From: Bacillus sp. BP-3
GTDB taxonomy: Bacteria > Bacillota > Bacilli > Bacillales > Bacillaceae_G
Length of the DNA stretch: 57,114 nt
Reading direction: 5' to 3'
NCBI RefSeq assembly: GCF_028401955.1
Contig: NZ_JAQOTJ010000020.1
Location: forward strand, 1-57,114
Shown here piece by piece: positions 54,903-57,114 of this stretch; the stretch's first letter is position 1; each line of letters starts with the position of its first letter. The notes under the pieces are model-generated. The model did not search any database. It was not told where the DNA came from and worked only from the letters and a program-made list of their open reading frames with translations. The position numbers and the translations under genes are program-made.

Positions 54903-55307
54903 TTATTCATTCCATTCCTCGTATACAACTGATCCCATATAAATTAAATTTCCACTTTCGAAATTAGCTTCATCTATCTCTTCATCATACTCAAAATCAT
55001 ACAATCTGATAGCAGAATTATAGCCTTCTGGTAATTCCTCTCCGAAATGTTCAACAAATTGTGGTAAAATGTCCACTTCGTAAGAGGAACCACTTAAAAG
55101 CAAGGCCAAAAATGTAGTGGAGTCCTCTATAAAGGTGCTTTCTAATAAATCTTGATTATACTCAATAAAATCAAGGTGAAAATCTCTCATAAACTGAGAT
55201 GGGATTCTATCTCCAACTTCATCAAACTTTATTTCAACATATTCTTTTAAATTTTGTTTCGTTCTAAAATTTCCTATCCATAAAGACATTACACCTGGGT
55301 TTTCCAT
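54903..55307 (-). CDS. Imm22 family immunity protein (paralogue)
   Basis: 134 residues: MENPGVMSLWIGNFRTKQNL then KEYVEIKFDEVGDRIPSQFM and RDFHLDFIEYNQDLLES. The pattern MSLWIGNF...YV...DG..PSxFxxDFxxD is that of Imm22. Very acidic, soluble. AGGGGAG lies upstream. It diverges from the other copy, suggesting specificity for different toxin variants. Confidence 0.8.
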   Translation of the reverse strand: MENPGVMSLWIGNFRTKQNLKEYVEIKFDEVGDRIPSQFMRDFHLDFIEYNQDLLESTFIEDSTTFLALLLSGSSYEVDILPQFVEHFGEELPEGYNSAIRLYDFEYDEEIDEANFESGNLIYMGSVVYEEWNE

Positions 55308-55493
55308 AATGACTCCCCTCTATACAAATTATAGTAACATCCACTTTTCCCCCATAATTTTAAAATAGGGCTCAGGATACTAAAATGCCATTTATGTAGC
55401 CCTCTCGGATAACAGATTCTACTTTTAAAACTCAAATAAAAAAACTTTGAAAAGCTCGGAGCCAATCAAAGTTTTGAAGATACTGTACATTAC

Positions 55494-56963
55494 TTATTGA
55501 TAATTTTCAATAGCTGAGATAAGAGAACCTGTTCCTTCTTCGGCATAACGGATGAAGTCCAAGCATTTTTCACTCCAACCACCAATTAAATTTGTTTTCT
55601 CTCCTACAAATTGTTGATTACCGTAACTATTTAAATTGAAAGAGTGAACCCAAACATCAGGATTGATTTCACGACGATATGTTTCAAGAAGAATTTGTGA
55701 AGAATTTTCTTCACATTCATCTCCGTACACTTGCTCATCAGAGAAGACAAGGATGCGGTCAACTTTGATTTTGTTATCTAATAAATATTGGATAGAAAGA
55801 TATAAGTTTGTTCCATATCCGTGTTCATTAACTTCTGATAAAAATGTGTTCATGTTCTCTAAAATGCCAGAGCGAGTAGAAACATTTATCACTTTGAAAT
55901 CAGTTGCGAATACAGATGTAATCGAATTATCACAGAAGGAGTGTGCCATTGCCATCATAAGTGTAGCAATATCTGCACATTTAACGGTCCCATCTTTCGA
56001 AACAGGATAACATGTCATAGAGCCTGAGATATCTGCTGTCATAAATGTTTTACCTGATAGTCTTGGCATGTTTCTAACAGATGCTTCAATTGCGTCATTC
56101 AATACATCTAATAATTTGCTTCCTGCTTGTGGTAATTTTTCCTGCACGACGCGATAGGCTGAGAAAAAGCGAAATGGTAATTGTTTTGATTTTTTTACTC
56201 TCTCAGGATCGCGAAGAATGTTATACACTGTATCAACATTTTCTGCACCTGAATTTACGATATTGCGAAGATTACGAAGTAAGGCCATATAACCGACTTT
56301 ACCGCTATCGATTAATTCTTCCCATACTTCTTTTTTGTTTCCTTTTTGAGAAAGTTCTGTTTCCCATGTATATGGTACTTGTAGTGTATTTTCTAATAAA
56401 CGTTTATAAAGTGTATAACGTTCTGTTCCTTCTTTTGCAGATGGACTGACTAAACGGAATACATCTTTCAATGTAACGTCTTTTCCTGTCCGATTGTATT
56501 TTGCTAATTGATATTCATCAAATGCAGCAAAAGCATCTGCGAGCCCTTTTTTCAAAGAGTTTGGAATTGGATTTTTCCGACCATATACACCTAATTGATA
56601 TGCCATCATTTCTGTTACATCATCAGGTCGCTGTGCAATGCGAGAAATCGTTTGACGAGCATATTTCCGACCTTCAGGGTGATTTGCGAGTTCCACTGCT
56701 AATACATGTGTAACAGAACGCATGTAGAACACTTCACGTGCATACACTGCTAAACTTGCAACAAATTGAGGCTCTCTGCCCATGACTTGTTTTGCAGTAG
56801 TAACTAATTCTTCGCTGTTGTCACCATAAAATTTTGGCTCATTAAAGAAAGATGTTAATACCATCGTAACTAATTTATCTTTATCATACATTTTATAAGC
56901 GTTTCCGCCCTCTTTTGTATATGTTTGACGGCTTCCTTGAGAAGAATGATTAAACTTTGACAT
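55494..56963 (-). CDS. rsr: TROVE-domain Ro60-like RNA-binding protein
   Basis: 489 residues. The N-terminal 320 residues form the HEAT-like TROVE ring (MVLTSFFNEPKFYGD, FVASLAVYAREVFYMRSVTH, LLRNLRNIVNSGA), and the C-terminal third is a von Willebrand A domain whose metal site is intact (FMTADISGSMT and the later FSDEQVYG). Ro60 orthologues (Rsr) bind Y RNAs and misfolded RNAs and work with PNPase in RNA turnover after stress, shown in Deinococcus. The RBS is the GGGGGT about 12 bases upstream. Confidence 0.85.
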   Translation of the reverse strand: MSKFNHSSQGSRQTYTKEGGNAYKMYDKDKLVTMVLTSFFNEPKFYGDNSEELVTTAKQVMGREPQFVASLAVYAREVFYMRSVTHVLAVELANHPEGRKYARQTISRIAQRPDDVTEMMAYQLGVYGRKNPIPNSLKKGLADAFAAFDEYQLAKYNRTGKDVTLKDVFRLVSPSAKEGTERYTLYKRLLENTLQVPYTWETELSQKGNKKEVWEELIDSGKVGYMALLRNLRNIVNSGAENVDTVYNILRDPERVKKSKQLPFRFFSAYRVVQEKLPQAGSKLLDVLNDAIEASVRNMPRLSGKTFMTADISGSMTCYPVSKDGTVKCADIATLMMAMAHSFCDNSITSVFATDFKVINVSTRSGILENMNTFLSEVNEHGYGTNLYLSIQYLLDNKIKVDRILVFSDEQVYGDECEENSSQILLETYRREINPDVWVHSFNLNSYGNQQFVGEKTNLIGGWSEKCLDFIRYAEEGTGSLISAIENYQ

Positions 56964-57019
56964 TATGATCTACCCCCAGAGATTTTTTGACACTACTGGT
57001 TGAAATACAAATAAAAAAG

Positions 57020-57070
57020 GCAACGTATATACGTTGCTCAGGCTGTGGAGAAAGTATTCTCCGCAGCCTG
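57020..57070. terminator. Tandem hairpins upstream of the Ro60-like gene
   Basis: 18-base palindrome GCAACGTATATACGTTGC (57020-57037), followed on the minus strand by CTTTTTTATTTG, and a second hairpin with arms CAGGCTGTGGAGA / TCTCCGCAGCCTG (57039-57070; one mismatch), followed on the plus strand by TTTTTGTG. They end a transcript entering from beyond the window on the minus strand. They could alternatively be the 3' part of a small RNA next to the Ro60 gene. Confidence 0.6.
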
Positions 57071-57114
57071 TTTTTGTGTCTGAACCTCTTTTTATCTGTC
57101 AACACTGATAAAAA

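Noticed and set aside
1-57114. CRISPR arrays, tRNA and rRNA genes
   Set aside because: No regularly spaced direct repeats, no cloverleaf with GGTTCGA-type arm and no rRNA-like segment were seen on either strand.

Overview
The window looks like chromosomal DNA of a Bacillus cereus group strain (cereus/thuringiensis type). The pointers are low GC, strong AGGAGG ribosome binding sites, bcr1-type repeats with the CCAATCGGGC and CTGCCCG/GCGGGATAAA ends, IS231-like terminal repeats (CATGCCCATCAACTTAAG), two exact matches to the PlcR operator TATGNA(N4)TNCATA, a CotX-type coat protein and a secreted M60/enhancin-like protease. No rRNA, tRNA or CRISPR array was seen.

Layout. 0.0-9.5 kb is a WapA/Rhs-type polymorphic toxin locus on the minus strand. 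It has a 2,200-codon secreted Rhs protein ending in a GIY-YIG-like nuclease tip and interrupted by two in-frame TGA codons, then an overlapping immunity gene and an RraB-like gene. 9.5-21 kb is a mosaic of small accessory genes (DUF1801, two YwqG/DUF1963 proteins, a lipoprotein, a CotX pair, a propeller lectin, DUF2691) mixed with MITEs, an internally deleted Tn554-type element, an integrase remnant and pieces of IS3-family transposase. In it lies a 26-residue amphipathic peptide gene with a PlcR box, a sigma-A promoter and strong terminators. 21.4-24.7 kb holds a DedA gene truncated by IS DNA and the ytbE-ytbD/ytcD-like cluster. 25-30.8 kb is a four-gene element with three tyrosine recombinases and a coiled-coil DNA-binding protein. 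30.9-36 kb holds a lantibiotic-immunity-like ABC exporter with a 31-residue membrane peptide, a GPP34 protein, a small multidrug export protein and two XRE regulators. 36.4-39.7 kb is a decayed stretch (GrpB and Mrr-like pseudogenes, a partial Mrr duplication) around an intact nucleoside hydrolase.

39.9-50.9 kb carries genes for the glutarate route of 5-aminovalerate/GABA breakdown: lhgO and csiD (glaH), then gabD, gabT and gabP. Escherichia coli has the same set contiguous. Here the two halves are separated by a segment flanked by 270-bp direct repeats carrying an ECF sigma factor and its anti-sigma factor, and by a broken isochorismatase gene. gabD itself has one in-frame stop. 51-57 kb holds the enhancin-like protease, an orphan immunity cluster (two Imm22 proteins and a YezG stub) and a Ro60/TROVE protein at the right edge.

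A theme of the window is premature stops without frameshifts: eight such codons lie in six otherwise readable genes (rhs twice, tnpA, the GrpB gene twice, the Mrr gene, the isochorismatase gene, gabD). Either this region is decaying by point mutation or the sequence needs checking. The best candidate for something new is the PlcR-box-driven 26-residue peptide.
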